A stretch of 64,000 bases of DNA, from assembly GCF_032878875.1 (NCBI RefSeq), contig NZ_CP118157.1:1178001-1242000 (forward strand). The letters are read 5' to 3'. Each line of letters begins with the position of its first letter. Position 1 is the stretch's first letter. Below, one piece after another: positions 23,862 to 34,411 of this stretch. The stretch is from Microbacterium sp. AB (lineage in GTDB: Bacteria > Actinomycetota > Actinomycetes > Actinomycetales > Microbacteriaceae). The notes beneath the pieces were generated by a model. The model saw only the letters and a program-made list of their open reading frames with translations. It was not told where the DNA came from and ran no database searches. The position numbers were made by a program, and so were the translations under genes.

Positions 23862-25418
23862 TCAGACGTGCGCTTCCCGGTGGTCGGCATCGTGCGCGAG
23901 CACGGGCACGGATGACCCACGCCCCACGAAGAGCACCGCGGCGACGACGGCGGTCAGGCCGACGAGGGCGGTGAGGACGACCGCGGCGATGTTCGCCGCG
24001 TCGCTGCCGGGCAGCAGGTCGAGAGTCCGGCGCGCATCGCCGCCGTACGCGAGGGCGAACTCCGTCGTATAGCCGACGACGGCCATGGCCGCCGAGGCGA
24101 GGACGATCGCGACGCCCGCTCGGCGGCGGTACGCGGGGGCGACGAGGCGTCGCCAGGCGACGGCGCTCAGGACGATGAGCGGCACGATGATGACGAAGAA
24201 GTAGCGTCCCTGCATGCCGGCGGGAAGCTGCGTGCGCACATAGCTCGGCCAGGTCTGGGTGAGCATCGCCGCGAAGGTGACGACGGGGAGGGCGGCGAGC
24301 ACGACCGTCTGCCACCGCAGCGGACCGCGGCGGATGGCGAAGCCGATGACGACGGCGAGGCACACGACCGTGAGGATGTCGCTGAGGAACGTCGGGATGG
24401 GGTAGTCGAGCCACCCGAACTTGCCCCAGAAGCTGCTCGACACGCGCTGCCAGAGCTGCTCGGCGAAGAACAGCGGGTCGGGCCCCGTGCCGTCCGCCCA
24501 CGGCGTCGGCTCGTACACGATCCCCGCGGGCTGCAGCGTTCCGTGGACGACGAGGTTGCGCACCCACCACCATCCCCCCGCGAGCGCGATGACCGCCGCC
24601 AGCGCCGTGCGCCGGATGCGCCGGGCGAGCGGCAGGGCGGACGGCCAGAGCAGGAGCGCGAGCCCGGCGAACGGGACGAGGGGGAGCGCCGTCGACTTCG
24701 TCAGCAGCGCGAGCGCGAGCGCCACGCCGAGGCCCACCACGACCCGTCGGCGCGCGTCGCCGGTCATGAGCCGCACCGTGAGCCAGACGACGGCCGATCC
24801 GAACGCGATCATCATGACGTCGTTGGAGACGGACCCGAGGATGTGCGCGAGCTGCGGCACGGCGAGGAGCGACGCCGCGCCGACGATGCCGGCGCGGCGG
24901 CTGCGGGTGACCCGTCGCACGCTGTCCCAGACGAGCAACGGCAAGGGCGCGGCGAAGAGGAGGCCGCTCAGCCGGGCGATGAGCAGCGCGACGTCGACGC
25001 GGAGGTCGACGAAGTCGACGGCCCGCAGGAAGACGCTCACGTAGAGGTAGTACGTCGGCGGATGCTGCGTCATCTGGTCGAGGCCGACGTCTCCGGGGTC
25101 CTCGGCGCGCAGCTCGGCGAACGTCGCCCGCTCCGCGGCGGGCCATGCGGCCTCGCCGCGCGCGTCGGCGACCATCGCCTGGAACCGCGCCTCGCCGGGG
25201 TCGGGCCATCCGCCCCCCTCGGCGAGACGCGCGGCGCTGTTGACGTGCAGCGTCTCGTCCGGAGCGTCGAACACGGGCGTGAAGAGGGCCCAGAACGCCA
25301 CCACGGCGACGAAGGCCGCCGTGACGGCGCCGACCGTCCACCGCTCCCTGCGGGTGACGGGGAGGGAGCCGGCGTCCCGCGGGGCGCTGCGGCGCAGGCC
25401 GGCTCGCGACGTGGACAT
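23862..25418 (-). CDS. DUF2142-type polytopic membrane protein
   Basis: The 518-residue protein has about ten hydrophobic spans. The first outer loop reads FTPVFDAPDETLHV (about 43-56) followed by QHPPTYYLYV (about 122-131), the pattern of DUF2142/GT-C-like membrane proteins found in surface-polysaccharide loci. The acidic DAPDE cluster is the likely catalytic or metal site if it is a GT-C enzyme; I infer this from family resemblance. ATG 25418 is uncertain: no Shine-Dalgarno sequence is present, and an in-frame GTG at 25445 is possible. It stands alone between the terminator at 23817 and the GT2 operon ending at 25563. Confidence 0.8.
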   Translation of the reverse strand: MSTSRAGLRRSAPRDAGSLPVTRRERWTVGAVTAAFVAVVAFWALFTPVFDAPDETLHVNSAARLAEGGGWPDPGEARFQAMVADARGEAAWPAAERATFAELRAEDPGDVGLDQMTQHPPTYYLYVSVFLRAVDFVDLRVDVALLIARLSGLLFAAPLPLLVWDSVRRVTRSRRAGIVGAASLLAVPQLAHILGSVSNDVMMIAFGSAVVWLTVRLMTGDARRRVVVGLGVALALALLTKSTALPLVPFAGLALLLWPSALPLARRIRRTALAAVIALAGGWWWVRNLVVHGTLQPAGIVYEPTPWADGTGPDPLFFAEQLWQRVSSSFWGKFGWLDYPIPTFLSDILTVVCLAVVIGFAIRRGPLRWQTVVLAALPVVTFAAMLTQTWPSYVRTQLPAGMQGRYFFVIIVPLIVLSAVAWRRLVAPAYRRRAGVAIVLASAAMAVVGYTTEFALAYGGDARRTLDLLPGSDAANIAAVVLTALVGLTAVVAAVLFVGRGSSVPVLAHDADHREAHV

Positions 25419-25562
25419 CACCGGAGGATCCGAGGGGGCAGACACGATAGGAAGGAGGGCTCTCGTAGAGACGGCCGACGACGCGGTGCGCTGGTCGGCG
25501 CGCACGCGGCTTCGCTCCGGCGTGAAGCGACGGTCAATCCTAACGTGGCCGTGTTCGCGTGC

Positions 25563-26522
25563 TCATGCGCCGCGCGGCGGGCCGGCATCGGCCACGGAGA
25601 ACGCGTAGAGCGGGCGCCTCTGCACCTCGACGTAGATGCGCCCGAGGTAGCTGCCGACGACGCCCAGCATGAGCATCTGGATGCCGCCCAGCAGGAACAT
25701 CCCCGCGGCGAGGTAGGTCCAGCCCTCGATGACGGACTCGGGGTTCACGAGGCGTGCGACGACGAGGTAGATGGTCCACAGGAACGCCAGCGCCGCCATC
25801 GCCCCGCCGACGCGGCTGATGAGCTTGAGCGGCGCGGTCGAGAACCCGAAGATGCCGTCGCCGGCGAGCTTCAGCATCTTCCGCAGCGGGTAGCCCGTCT
25901 CCCCGGCGTGGCGCGCGTCGCGGTCGAAGAGCACGGCCTCCTGCCGGAAGCCGATGGAGGCGACGAGACCGCGGATGAACCGGTTGCGCTCGGGATGCCG
26001 GCGCAGCTCGTCGACGACGCGGCGGTCCATGAGGCGGAAGTCGCCGGTGTCGCGGGGGATGTCGACGTTCGAGAGCCTGCTCAGGAGCCAGTAGAAGCCG
26101 TGCGCGGTCGTGCGCTTGAACAGCCCGTCGTCGCGCGTGCGGCGCTGCGCGTACGCGACGTCGACGCCGTCCTCCCACCGGGCGATGAGCTCCAGGCTCA
26201 CCTCCGGCGGGTCCTGCAGATCGCTGTCCATCACGATGACGGCGTCGGCGTCGGCGACGTCGAGCCCCGCCGTGACGGCGATCTGGTGGCCGTAGTTCCG
26301 GGCGAGTGCGTAGACCGAGACGCGCGGGTCCTGCGCCCGCAGGCCGCGCAGCAGCTCGAGCGACCGGTCGCGGCTCCCGTCGTCGACGAAGACGAACTCG
26401 AGGTCGTAGCGGTCGCGCAGCCCGTCCGTCGCCGAGCGCAGACGCTCGTAGAGGAGGGGGATGTTCCCCTCCTCGTCGTAGATCGGCAGCACGTAGGCGA
26501 TGCGCCTTCGGCCCTCGGTCAT
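25563..26522 (-). CDS. Dolichyl-phosphate mannosyltransferase-like GT2 with two C-terminal membrane helices
   Basis: This 319-residue enzyme is of the polyprenyl-phosphate glycosyltransferase type (GtrB/DPM1-like), which loads a sugar onto undecaprenyl or decaprenyl phosphate on the inner face. Motifs are VLPIYDEEGNIPLLYERL (about 11-28), FVFVDDGSRDRS (about 43-54), VIVMDSDLQDPPE (about 95-107) and GDFRLMDRRV (about 160-169). Two membrane helices lie at about 240-262 and 275-297. ATG 26522 overlaps the upstream GT2 stop (ATGA). With the GtrA gene two positions upstream it can form a split GtrA/GtrB pair. Confidence 0.9.
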   Translation of the reverse strand: MTEGRRRIAYVLPIYDEEGNIPLLYERLRSATDGLRDRYDLEFVFVDDGSRDRSLELLRGLRAQDPRVSVYALARNYGHQIAVTAGLDVADADAVIVMDSDLQDPPEVSLELIARWEDGVDVAYAQRRTRDDGLFKRTTAHGFYWLLSRLSNVDIPRDTGDFRLMDRRVVDELRRHPERNRFIRGLVASIGFRQEAVLFDRDARHAGETGYPLRKMLKLAGDGIFGFSTAPLKLISRVGGAMAALAFLWTIYLVVARLVNPESVIEGWTYLAAGMFLLGGIQMLMLGVVGSYLGRIYVEVQRRPLYAFSVADAGPPRGA

Positions 26523-27355
26523 CCCATCCTCCTTCCCAGGACACGGTAGGAGATCCTCCGCGCCCGGGCCATGAGCCCCGCCCGCAGATCGCCCATCCGG
26601 CGATCCGCCTCCGACAGCACCTCGGGATGCTCTGCGCGCAGCCCGGCGTGGAACGCGCGGGCCTCGGACGTCTGCTCGTCCACGAGCGCGACGGACCACT
26701 GCGTGTCGCTCATGCGGAAGGTCGCGCCGACCTGCGCGTCCGGGGTGAAGCCGCCCCCGACGAGCACCCGCGCGTAGCTCGCGAGATCGATGAGGTACGA
26801 GAACCGGTCGTCCCAGCCCCCCGCCGCCACGAGGGCGTCGCGGCGCATCATGACGGACGCGGGCTCGCCGAGCAGGTTGCGGCCGGCGCGGACCGTGCGC
26901 CGCAGCGCCTCGGCGCCCGACATGGGCTCGCTGAGCCCGCTGAGCCCCCAGCCCGCCATGAGCACCTTGCCCTGCGCGTCGACGACGTCGCGGCGGCACG
27001 CGGTGAGCACGGCGCCCGAGCGCTCGAGGAGGCGGGCCTGGCGCGCGAGCACGCCCGGGCGCAGCACGTCGTCTCCGCAGACGAGCTTGACGTAGGTGCC
27101 CGTGGCGGCGTCCGTCACGCGGTTCCAGTTGCGCGCCGCGCCCCCGCCGGCCTCCGTCCGCAGCAGCGTGACGCGTCCGTCGCCGGCGAACTCCTGCATC
27201 ACGTCCCACGTGTCGTCGGACGACGAATGGTCGGCGACGACGAGCTCGAGACCGTCCGCGTCCTGGTCGAGCACCGATCGGAGCGTCTCGTGCAGCGTGC
27301 GCGCGTTGTTGTAGGCGGGAACGACGACGCTGACGCGCGGAGGCGACGCGGTCAT
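26519..27355 (-). CDS. GT2 family glycosyltransferase
   Basis: The 278-residue soluble GT-A enzyme begins with RVSVVVPAYNNARTLHETLRSVL (about 7-29). It has LVVADHSSSDDTWDVM (about 38-53), and VKLVCGDDVLRPGVLARQ (about 88-105) contains the metal-binding acidic pair. A C-terminal basic helix (LMARARRISYRVLGRR) may touch the membrane. The donor and acceptor are unknown. It sits between gtrA and the DPM-like gene, with ATGA overlaps on both sides, so the three are certainly one translational unit. Confidence 0.88.
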   Translation of the reverse strand: MTASPPRVSVVVPAYNNARTLHETLRSVLDQDADGLELVVADHSSSDDTWDVMQEFAGDGRVTLLRTEAGGGAARNWNRVTDAATGTYVKLVCGDDVLRPGVLARQARLLERSGAVLTACRRDVVDAQGKVLMAGWGLSGLSEPMSGAEALRRTVRAGRNLLGEPASVMMRRDALVAAGGWDDRFSYLIDLASYARVLVGGGFTPDAQVGATFRMSDTQWSVALVDEQTSEARAFHAGLRAEHPEVLSEADRRMGDLRAGLMARARRISYRVLGRRMG

Positions 27356-27840
27356 GACGCGTCCTCCTTGCTGCGGCGGAACGAGAAGCGGCTGTGCCCG
27401 AACCAGCTGGCGACGGCGATGACGAAGGTGAAGAGGAACTGCGCGAAGATCTCATCCCAGCCGAGCCAGATCTTCAGCGGCGGCACCACGACGAGGTTCA
27501 GGACGAACGTGCCGAGGTAGACGAGCTGGAAGCGGAAGAAGTCGAGCCAGACGTGTCCCTTCACGCGGAACACGAGCTTGCGGTAGAAGACGAAGGCGCT
27601 CAGCGTGCTGGTGATCTGCGCGCACACGATGACGGCGAACACCGTCCAGTCGACGCCCGGCCACCAGGTGCGGAACAGCGCCGAGAAGAGGATGAACCAC
27701 GCGAAGCCGATCGCGGTGTTGACGGCGCCCACGAGGAGGAACGCCACCCGGCGGTCCTTGATGAGGCGCAGCAGCGGGCCGTCCGGCCCGCTCATCCCGG
27801 CGATGGACTCGGCCTCGGCGGGGGATTCTTCGTTGCTCAT
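27352..27840 (-). CDS. GtrA family membrane protein
   Basis: This 162-residue protein has four membrane helices, the hallmark of GtrA/DPMS family proteins thought to flip or position polyprenyl-phosphate sugars. Family landmarks are FLLVGAVNTAIGFAWFILFS (about 34-53), ITSTLSAFVFYRKLVF (about 75-90) and the Phe/Arg-rich C-terminal HSRFSFRR. ATG 27840 follows TATCCT by 10 nt on the minus strand and has no Shine-Dalgarno sequence. It heads the gtrA-GT2-DPM operon, whose last gene supplies a fitting partner. Confidence 0.88.
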   Translation of the reverse strand: MSNEESPAEAESIAGMSGPDGPLLRLIKDRRVAFLLVGAVNTAIGFAWFILFSALFRTWWPGVDWTVFAVIVCAQITSTLSAFVFYRKLVFRVKGHVWLDFFRFQLVYLGTFVLNLVVVPPLKIWLGWDEIFAQFLFTFVIAVASWFGHSRFSFRRSKEDAS

Positions 27841-27850
27841 GTGCCGCAAC

Positions 27851-29091
<1,241 letters not shown>

Positions 29092-29134
29092 GGCTCGCCG
29101 TCCACGCCGCCATGAGCCGAGTGGGGAGGCGACC

Positions 29135-31177
29135 GTGAGCTGGCTCGCCGCGCTGCCGGCGATCCTCTCGGCGTGCCTCGCGGTCGTGGTCCCCGGTCTC
29201 CTCGCGACGGCGCCGCTGCGGATGGGCGCGGTCGCGCGCGTCGCGGTGTCGGGGCTCGTCGGAGTGTGCTGCGCGGGGCTCGCGGGCGTCGTCTTCGGCG
29301 CGGCCGGGCTGCCCTTCCATCTGACGCAGGTGCTCGCCGTCGCCCTCGCAGGGCTCCTCGTGTCGGCGGCCGTCCGCCGCCGGCGCCCGGCCCTCGTCGT
29401 CACCGGCGCGCGGACCGACCGCCGTGCGCTCGCCGTCGTGTGGGCGCTCTCCGCGATCGTCATCGTCGTCGTGGCGTTCGCGGGGGTGCCCGATCCCAGC
29501 CGCATCTCCCAGACCTACGACAACGTGTTCCACCTCTCGGCGGTCTCGGCGATCCTCGACGGCTTCCCCGCGTCGCCGCTCACGCTCCGTTCGCTCATCG
29601 AGACCGAGGCGACGGGGATCGCCTACTACCCGGCCGCCTGGCATCAGCTCGTGGCGATGACGGCGCAGGGGAGCGGCTCCTCGGTCCCCGTCGCGGTCAA
29701 CGCGACGTGGATCGCCGTGCAGGCGCTCGTGTGGCTCCCCGGCGTGGCCTGGCTCGCCCAGGTCGCGCTGCCCGGCCGGCCGGCCGGCGTCGTGGCGCTC
29801 GTCGCGCTGCCGCTCGGCACGGCGTTCGGATCGTTCCCCTACGCGCTGCTGTCGTGGGGCACGATCTACCCCACGGGCCTCGCGCACGCCCTGCTGCCGG
29901 CCGCCGTGGCCGTCACGGTGCTGGCGATCCGCGGCGTCCGCGCCGCGCGTCCGGGCAGGCGGGCCCCCGCAGCGCTCCTCGGCGTGCTCGGCGTGATCGT
30001 GGCCGTCGCGTCCCTCGGCGTCTCGCACCCGCGCGTGCTGCCGACCTGGGCGCTCATCGTGCTCCCCTTCGCCCTCGGCGTCCTGGGCGGCGCGTTCGCG
30101 CGCGCCCTGCGGGGCGGGGCGCGGGCGCGCCGTCGCGCCGTCGTGTCGCTCGTCGTCGCGGCGACCGTCGCCCTCCTCGCGGCGGCGGCGGCGTTCGCCT
30201 ACGCCGTGCTCCGGCTCGGCCTCTTCGACGAGCCGCTGGAGGACCGGCTGTCGGGTCCGCAGGCGCAGGCCGTGCAGGGCATCTGGGACGGCGTCGTCCA
30301 GGTGCTCACCTTCCAGGCGATGACGGGCGCCGGGGGCGCCGTCACGACCATCGCGCCATTCCTCTCCATCGCCGTGATCGTCGGCGCGGCGGCCGCGCTG
30401 CGCACCCGCCGCACGCGCTGGATCGTCGTGTCGTTCGCGCTGGTGGCCGTCCTCTTCGTGCTCGCGGCGGGGTCGGACGGCGTCGTCGCCAAGCTCCTCA
30501 CGGGCATCTGGTACAAGGACCGCTTCCGTCTGGCCGCCGCGCTGCCGGTGCTCGCCGTCCCGCTCGCGACGCTGGGCGTGCTGGCGGTGGCGCGCCGCGT
30601 GCTCCGTGCGGAACGGCAGCTGACCGCCCGCCGTCTCGGGCTGCCGCAGCTCGCCGTGCCCGCCGCGGTCGCCGTCGCGCTCGCATCGGCTGGCGGTCTC
30701 GCGCTCACCGGGACGACCTCCGCCGTCGCCGGCGTCTTCGAGCAGCCCGCGGAGGGCGCGGAGTGGCAGATCGTGTCGCAGAAGCAGATCGACTTCATGG
30801 ACGACCGCGTCGCGGGCGTCGTGCCGGGGGGACAGCGGGTCCTGGGCGATCCCTGGGACGGCTCCGCCCTCACCCAGCTCTTCGCCGGACGCGAGCCCGT
30901 CTTCCCGCACGTCAACGGGCAGTGGGACCCGTTCCGCCGCACGCTCGCATGGGACCTGGAGGACATCGAGACCGACCCCGCGGTCTGCCGTGCCCTCGAC
31001 GCGCTGGACGTGCGGTACGTGCTCTACAACCCGCACGAGTTCGGCGGCGGAGACCCGGCGGGGAACCACTTCCCCGGACCGCACGCGGCGGTCGAGAAGG
31101 GGCTCTTCACCGAGGTCGCGACGGACGGCGAGTCGACGCTGTACCGCATCGACCAGTGCGGCCCGCTGCCGGAGTGA
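29135..31177 (+). CDS. DUF6541-type polytopic membrane protein
   Basis: The 680-residue protein carries about a dozen hydrophobic spans up to about residue 530 and a C-terminal extracytoplasmic domain. An outer loop holds the conserved-looking block SQTYDNVFHLSAVSAIL (about 128-144) with acidic and His residues, and GIAYYPAAWHQLV follows, the layout of GT-C glycosyltransferases. I assign it to the DUF6541 group by memory of such proteins next to glf and GtrA genes in Actinobacteria. GTG 29135 is set by GGGGAGG upstream. It lies 43 bp after glf and may add a sugar outside the cell. Confidence 0.75.
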   Translation: MSWLAALPAILSACLAVVVPGLLATAPLRMGAVARVAVSGLVGVCCAGLAGVVFGAAGLPFHLTQVLAVALAGLLVSAAVRRRRPALVVTGARTDRRALAVVWALSAIVIVVVAFAGVPDPSRISQTYDNVFHLSAVSAILDGFPASPLTLRSLIETEATGIAYYPAAWHQLVAMTAQGSGSSVPVAVNATWIAVQALVWLPGVAWLAQVALPGRPAGVVALVALPLGTAFGSFPYALLSWGTIYPTGLAHALLPAAVAVTVLAIRGVRAARPGRRAPAALLGVLGVIVAVASLGVSHPRVLPTWALIVLPFALGVLGGAFARALRGGARARRRAVVSLVVAATVALLAAAAAFAYAVLRLGLFDEPLEDRLSGPQAQAVQGIWDGVVQVLTFQAMTGAGGAVTTIAPFLSIAVIVGAAAALRTRRTRWIVVSFALVAVLFVLAAGSDGVVAKLLTGIWYKDRFRLAAALPVLAVPLATLGVLAVARRVLRAERQLTARRLGLPQLAVPAAVAVALASAGGLALTGTTSAVAGVFEQPAEGAEWQIVSQKQIDFMDDRVAGVVPGGQRVLGDPWDGSALTQLFAGREPVFPHVNGQWDPFRRTLAWDLEDIETDPAVCRALDALDVRYVLYNPHEFGGGDPAGNHFPGPHAAVEKGLFTEVATDGESTLYRIDQCGPLPE

Positions 31178-31195
31178 CGAGGAGCGGGACGGACC

Positions 31196-32131
31196 TCACG
31201 GCGCGCCGAGGCGACGGCGCTCGGCGCGCGCGACGAGGACGCCGGCGCCGGCGAGGCAGAGGTCCACGACCGTCAGCAGCACACGGCTGACCAGGACGAG
31301 CGCGACGGCCGCGGCGGCCGGGAGCGCCCCGGCCAGCGCGGCGGCGAGCACCACCTCGCGGACGCCGGCCCCGGCGGGGGCGAACACGACGACGAACCCC
31401 GCGACCCACGCCAGGGCGTAGCCGCCCGTCGACTGGACCCAGGTGGCCGCCGTGAGCGGCGCGCCCAGCCCGACGGCGAGGAAGCCGACCGAGAGCCCCG
31501 CGGCGATCCACGCGAGCACCGACCACAGGGTCGCCGCCCCGATCCCCGCCGTGGAGAACGACGTGTCCAGGGGGGCGAGCCGCATCGCCCGCCACACGAG
31601 CGCGAGCAGCCGGTTCATGACGGGCGGCAGCAGCAGGACGAGCAGGGGCACGCCGAACCACATCACCCAGGCCCATTCCGCCAGCGCCGGGGTCGGCGCG
31701 ACGAGGAACCCGACCGCGCCGACCGCGACGCCCGACACCATCGAGATGAGCACGGCGACCGACATCGCCGCCACCGATCGTCGAGCGGGGATGCGGTGAG
31801 CGAGCCCCAGGTCGGCGGCCGCGGCGATGTTCCAGACGCCGCCGGGGATGTACTTGCCGAGCTGGCTGAGGCCGAACAGCGCCGTGGAGGGACCGAGCCC
31901 GAGCGGATGGCCCAGATCCTTCAGGATGGTGCGCCATGCGACGAGGGTGAGGGCGACGTAGACGACGCTCGCGCCGAGCGACGCGCCGAGCGTCCACGCC
32001 GGCATGTCCCGCAGCGCCGTGGAGATGCCGGTCCAGTTGCGGGCGACGAACCAGACCGCGAAGGCGAGCGCGATCGCGAGGAACGCCCATTTGACGGCGG
32101 GTGAGCGGAGTGCGCCGACGACGCGTCTCAT
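31196..32131 (-). CDS. Flippase-like integral membrane protein (lysylphosphatidylglycerol synthase TM family)
   Basis: The 311-residue protein has about eight hydrophobic spans and the family blocks LGKYIPGGVWNI (about 90-101) and APAGAGVREVVLA (about 252-264), typical of the UPF0104/AglD-like branch of the LPG synthase transmembrane family. There is no catalytic GNAT-like domain, so it is not an aminoacyl-lipid synthase. Relatives take part in lipid-linked sugar translocation or late glycosylation. ATG 32131 overlaps the upstream glycosyltransferase stop (ATGA), and the two are probably one functional unit. Confidence 0.85.
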   Translation of the reverse strand: MRRVVGALRSPAVKWAFLAIALAFAVWFVARNWTGISTALRDMPAWTLGASLGASVVYVALTLVAWRTILKDLGHPLGLGPSTALFGLSQLGKYIPGGVWNIAAAADLGLAHRIPARRSVAAMSVAVLISMVSGVAVGAVGFLVAPTPALAEWAWVMWFGVPLLVLLLPPVMNRLLALVWRAMRLAPLDTSFSTAGIGAATLWSVLAWIAAGLSVGFLAVGLGAPLTAATWVQSTGGYALAWVAGFVVVFAPAGAGVREVVLAAALAGALPAAAAVALVLVSRVLLTVVDLCLAGAGVLVARAERRRLGAP

Positions 32132-33228
32132 CGCGCCTCGTGCAGCCGGAGCGCCAGCGGCGTCACGACGGAGCGCGCGCGGAAGCGCTCGGAGGCCGAG
32201 GTCGCGAGCGCGCGGAGCTCCGCGCGCCGTCCGGGGTCCTCCGCGAGCGCGACGATCGCCGCCGCGAGCTCCTCCGGGTCCCCGGCGGCCGTGAACAGCG
32301 CGCCGCCGTCGAACGCGGCGCGCTGCGGCGGGGTGTCGCTCGTGAGCACGGCGCATCCGGCCGCCGCGCCCTCGTACACCTTGTTCGGCACGACGCGGCG
32401 GGCCTTGTCGGAGGTGCCGAAGACGCCCAGGCACACGTCGTGACGGGCGACGAGCGCCGGCAGCGCGCCCGGCTCGACCCAGTCGATCCACGTCACGCCG
32501 TCGATGTCGCCGGCCTCGGCGCGCGCCTGCGCGTGGTCCTGTCCCGTCCCGACGATCGTCGCGATGAAGCGCGCGCCGGCCTCCTGCGCGAGGCGCAGCG
32601 CGCGGGCGATCACGGGCGCGCCCTGGAGGGGGGTGAAGAGGCCGAAGAAGACGAGGGAGAGCGCGGACCCCGCGGCGTCGTCCCGGCTCTCGCGGGCGTC
32701 GAACCACTCCGCGCGCGCGCCGACGGGCACGTGGATCCCCTCGACGCCCTCCGGCAGCAGCGCCCCGTGCTCGGCGGTGTCGACGAGGACGATGTCCGCC
32801 GCGGCGAGAGCGCGCGCGTCGAGGCCGCGGAGGAGCCTCACCCGCCATCCCTCCGCCCCCCGGTCGCGGGCGGTGTCCCCGGCGAAGACGAGGTGGTCGA
32901 GGACGATCGTCGAGCGCGGGAACGCCCGCCGGGCGAGCAGGACGTCGAAGTGCCCGAGATAGCCGACGAGCACGGCGTCGGGCTCGCCCGCGCGTCGGCG
33001 CAGCGCCCTCGCCTCCCGCCACAGCGCGAGCCAGCACCGCAGCAGCCGCCAGGCGAGCGCGGGCAGCCGCCAGGGCTGCTGCAGCATGCGGACGCGCTCC
33101 GCGGTGCTGAAGCCGAGGGGGCGGTTGATCTCGAGCACCTCGTGGCCGTGCTCACGGAGGCCGTCGATGACGATCCCGGCACGAGGATGCTTTGCGGCGT
33201 CGTAGGTGCCGAAGGCGACGATGGTCAC
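32128..33228 (-). CDS. GT4-type glycosyltransferase
   Basis: The 366-residue GT-B enzyme has an N-terminal acceptor domain (VAFGTYDAAKHPRAGIVIDGLREHGHEV, about 4-31), a hinge at LSLVFFGLFTPLQGAPVIARAL (about 203-224) and the GT4 donor element NKVYEGAAAGCAVLTSDTPPQRAAF (about 294-318), with the conserved Glu. The donor is unknown. GTG 33228 begins MTIVAFG and has AGGA about 9 nt upstream; an in-frame ATG at 33276 would add 16 residues. It overlaps the flippase-like gene by ATGA and diverges from the GT2 gene at 33315. Confidence 0.85.
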   Translation of the reverse strand: MTIVAFGTYDAAKHPRAGIVIDGLREHGHEVLEINRPLGFSTAERVRMLQQPWRLPALAWRLLRCWLALWREARALRRRAGEPDAVLVGYLGHFDVLLARRAFPRSTIVLDHLVFAGDTARDRGAEGWRVRLLRGLDARALAAADIVLVDTAEHGALLPEGVEGIHVPVGARAEWFDARESRDDAAGSALSLVFFGLFTPLQGAPVIARALRLAQEAGARFIATIVGTGQDHAQARAEAGDIDGVTWIDWVEPGALPALVARHDVCLGVFGTSDKARRVVPNKVYEGAAAGCAVLTSDTPPQRAAFDGGALFTAAGDPEELAAAIVALAEDPGRRAELRALATSASERFRARSVVTPLALRLHEAR

Positions 33229-33301
33229 GGGCGTCCTGGGGTCCTCTCTGCGCGGGAAGCGCCCCCATCCTCGCATGCGCGGGTGAGGGCATCCCGGGAT
33301 C

Positions 33302-33307
33302 TACGAT
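33302..33307 (+). promoter_or_regulatory. Leaderless -10 for the GT2 gene at 33315
   Basis: TACGAT, then GGAGGCC (7 nt), then ATG 33315. The GGAGG in the gap is too close to the ATG (2 nt) to work as a Shine-Dalgarno sequence. Confidence 0.5.
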
Positions 33308-33314
33308 GGAGGCC

Positions 33315-34370
33315 ATGCGACTTTTCGTGCAGATCCCGTGCCTGAACGAGGAGCAGACGCTCCCCCTCGTCCTCGCGGGGATCCCCCGGGAGATCCCGGG
33401 GATCGACGAGATCCACGTCCTCGTGATCGACGACGGGTCGCAGGACCGCACGATCGAGGTCGCGCGCTCCCTCGGCGTCGAGCACTTCGTGTTCCACACG
33501 CGGAACATGGGGCTCGCGAGGTCGTTCCGCGACGGCGTGGACTACGCCCTCCAGCACGGCGCGGACATCGTCGTCAACACCGACGGCGACAACCAGTACC
33601 CGCAGGAGCGCATCGCGGACCTCGTCCAGCCCATCGTGCGCGCGGAGGCCGACATCGTCATCGGCGACCGGCAGACGAAGACGATCGCGCACTTCTCGCC
33701 GTTCAAGAAGCTCATGCAGTCCATGGGCAGCCGGGTGGTCAACTTCGCCGCGGGCACGGACCTGCCCGATGCCGCCAGCGGCTTCCGCGCATACTCCCGG
33801 GAGGCGCTGTACCGCCTGAACGTCGTCACCGAGTTCAGCTACTGCATGGAGACGATCATCCAGGCGGGCAACAAGCGCCTGCGCATCGAGAGCCTGCCGA
33901 TCACGACGAACCCGAAGACCCGCGAGTCGCGTCTCTTCTCGAACATCTTCGAGCACATGGGGCGGTCGGGCCAGGCCATCCTCCGCAGCTACATCATGTT
34001 CAAGCCGCATGCGCTCTTCCTCAGCCTGGCCGCGCTGTTCTTCGTGCTGGCGGCCGTGCCGTTCGCCCGCTTCCTGATCCTGACCCTGATGGGGGAGGCC
34101 GGTCAGCACATCCAGTCGCTCATCTTCGGCACGGCCATGCTCGTGGGGAGCCTGCTGAGCGTGGCGCTGCTCGTCATCAGCGACATGCTGCGGACCAACC
34201 GCACCCTGCTCGAGGACACCCTGGAACGGCTCAAGTCCGTGCAGTACGCGCCGGAGCGGACCGTCGACCCCCGTCGGCCGAGCGCCGACGACGCGACGAC
34301 GCACCCGTCGATGCCGATCGCGCCGCCGGCCGCGCTGCGCGACGGTCGGCCGCTCGACGGAGGCTCGTAG
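33315..34370 (+). CDS. GT2 polyprenyl-phosphate glycosyltransferase-like protein with two membrane helices
   Basis: The 351-residue enzyme has the DPM-like GT2 core: FVQIPCLNEEQTLPLVL (about 4-20), LVIDDGSQDRT (about 36-46), VVNTDGDNQYPQERI (about 86-100) and DAASGFRAYSREAL (about 154-167). Two membrane helices follow at about 235-258 and 270-294, and then a Pro-rich tail. The conserved core suggests transfer of a sugar to a polyprenyl phosphate. It starts the plus-strand operon that continues with the second ABC exporter. A leaderless start is indicated by TACGAT 7 nt upstream. Confidence 0.88.
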   Translation: MRLFVQIPCLNEEQTLPLVLAGIPREIPGIDEIHVLVIDDGSQDRTIEVARSLGVEHFVFHTRNMGLARSFRDGVDYALQHGADIVVNTDGDNQYPQERIADLVQPIVRAEADIVIGDRQTKTIAHFSPFKKLMQSMGSRVVNFAAGTDLPDAASGFRAYSREALYRLNVVTEFSYCMETIIQAGNKRLRIESLPITTNPKTRESRLFSNIFEHMGRSGQAILRSYIMFKPHALFLSLAALFFVLAAVPFARFLILTLMGEAGQHIQSLIFGTAMLVGSLLSVALLVISDMLRTNRTLLEDTLERLKSVQYAPERTVDPRRPSADDATTHPSMPIAPPAALRDGRPLDGGS

Positions 34371-34398
34371 CCTGGGAGGGGCGCCGCCGGGACGACCG

Positions 34399-34404
34399 TA
34401 AGAT
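34399..34404 (+). promoter_or_regulatory. Leaderless -10 for the second exporter
   Basis: TAAGAT, then CGACATC (7 nt), then GTG 34412. Confidence 0.5.
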
Positions 34405-34411
34405 CGACATC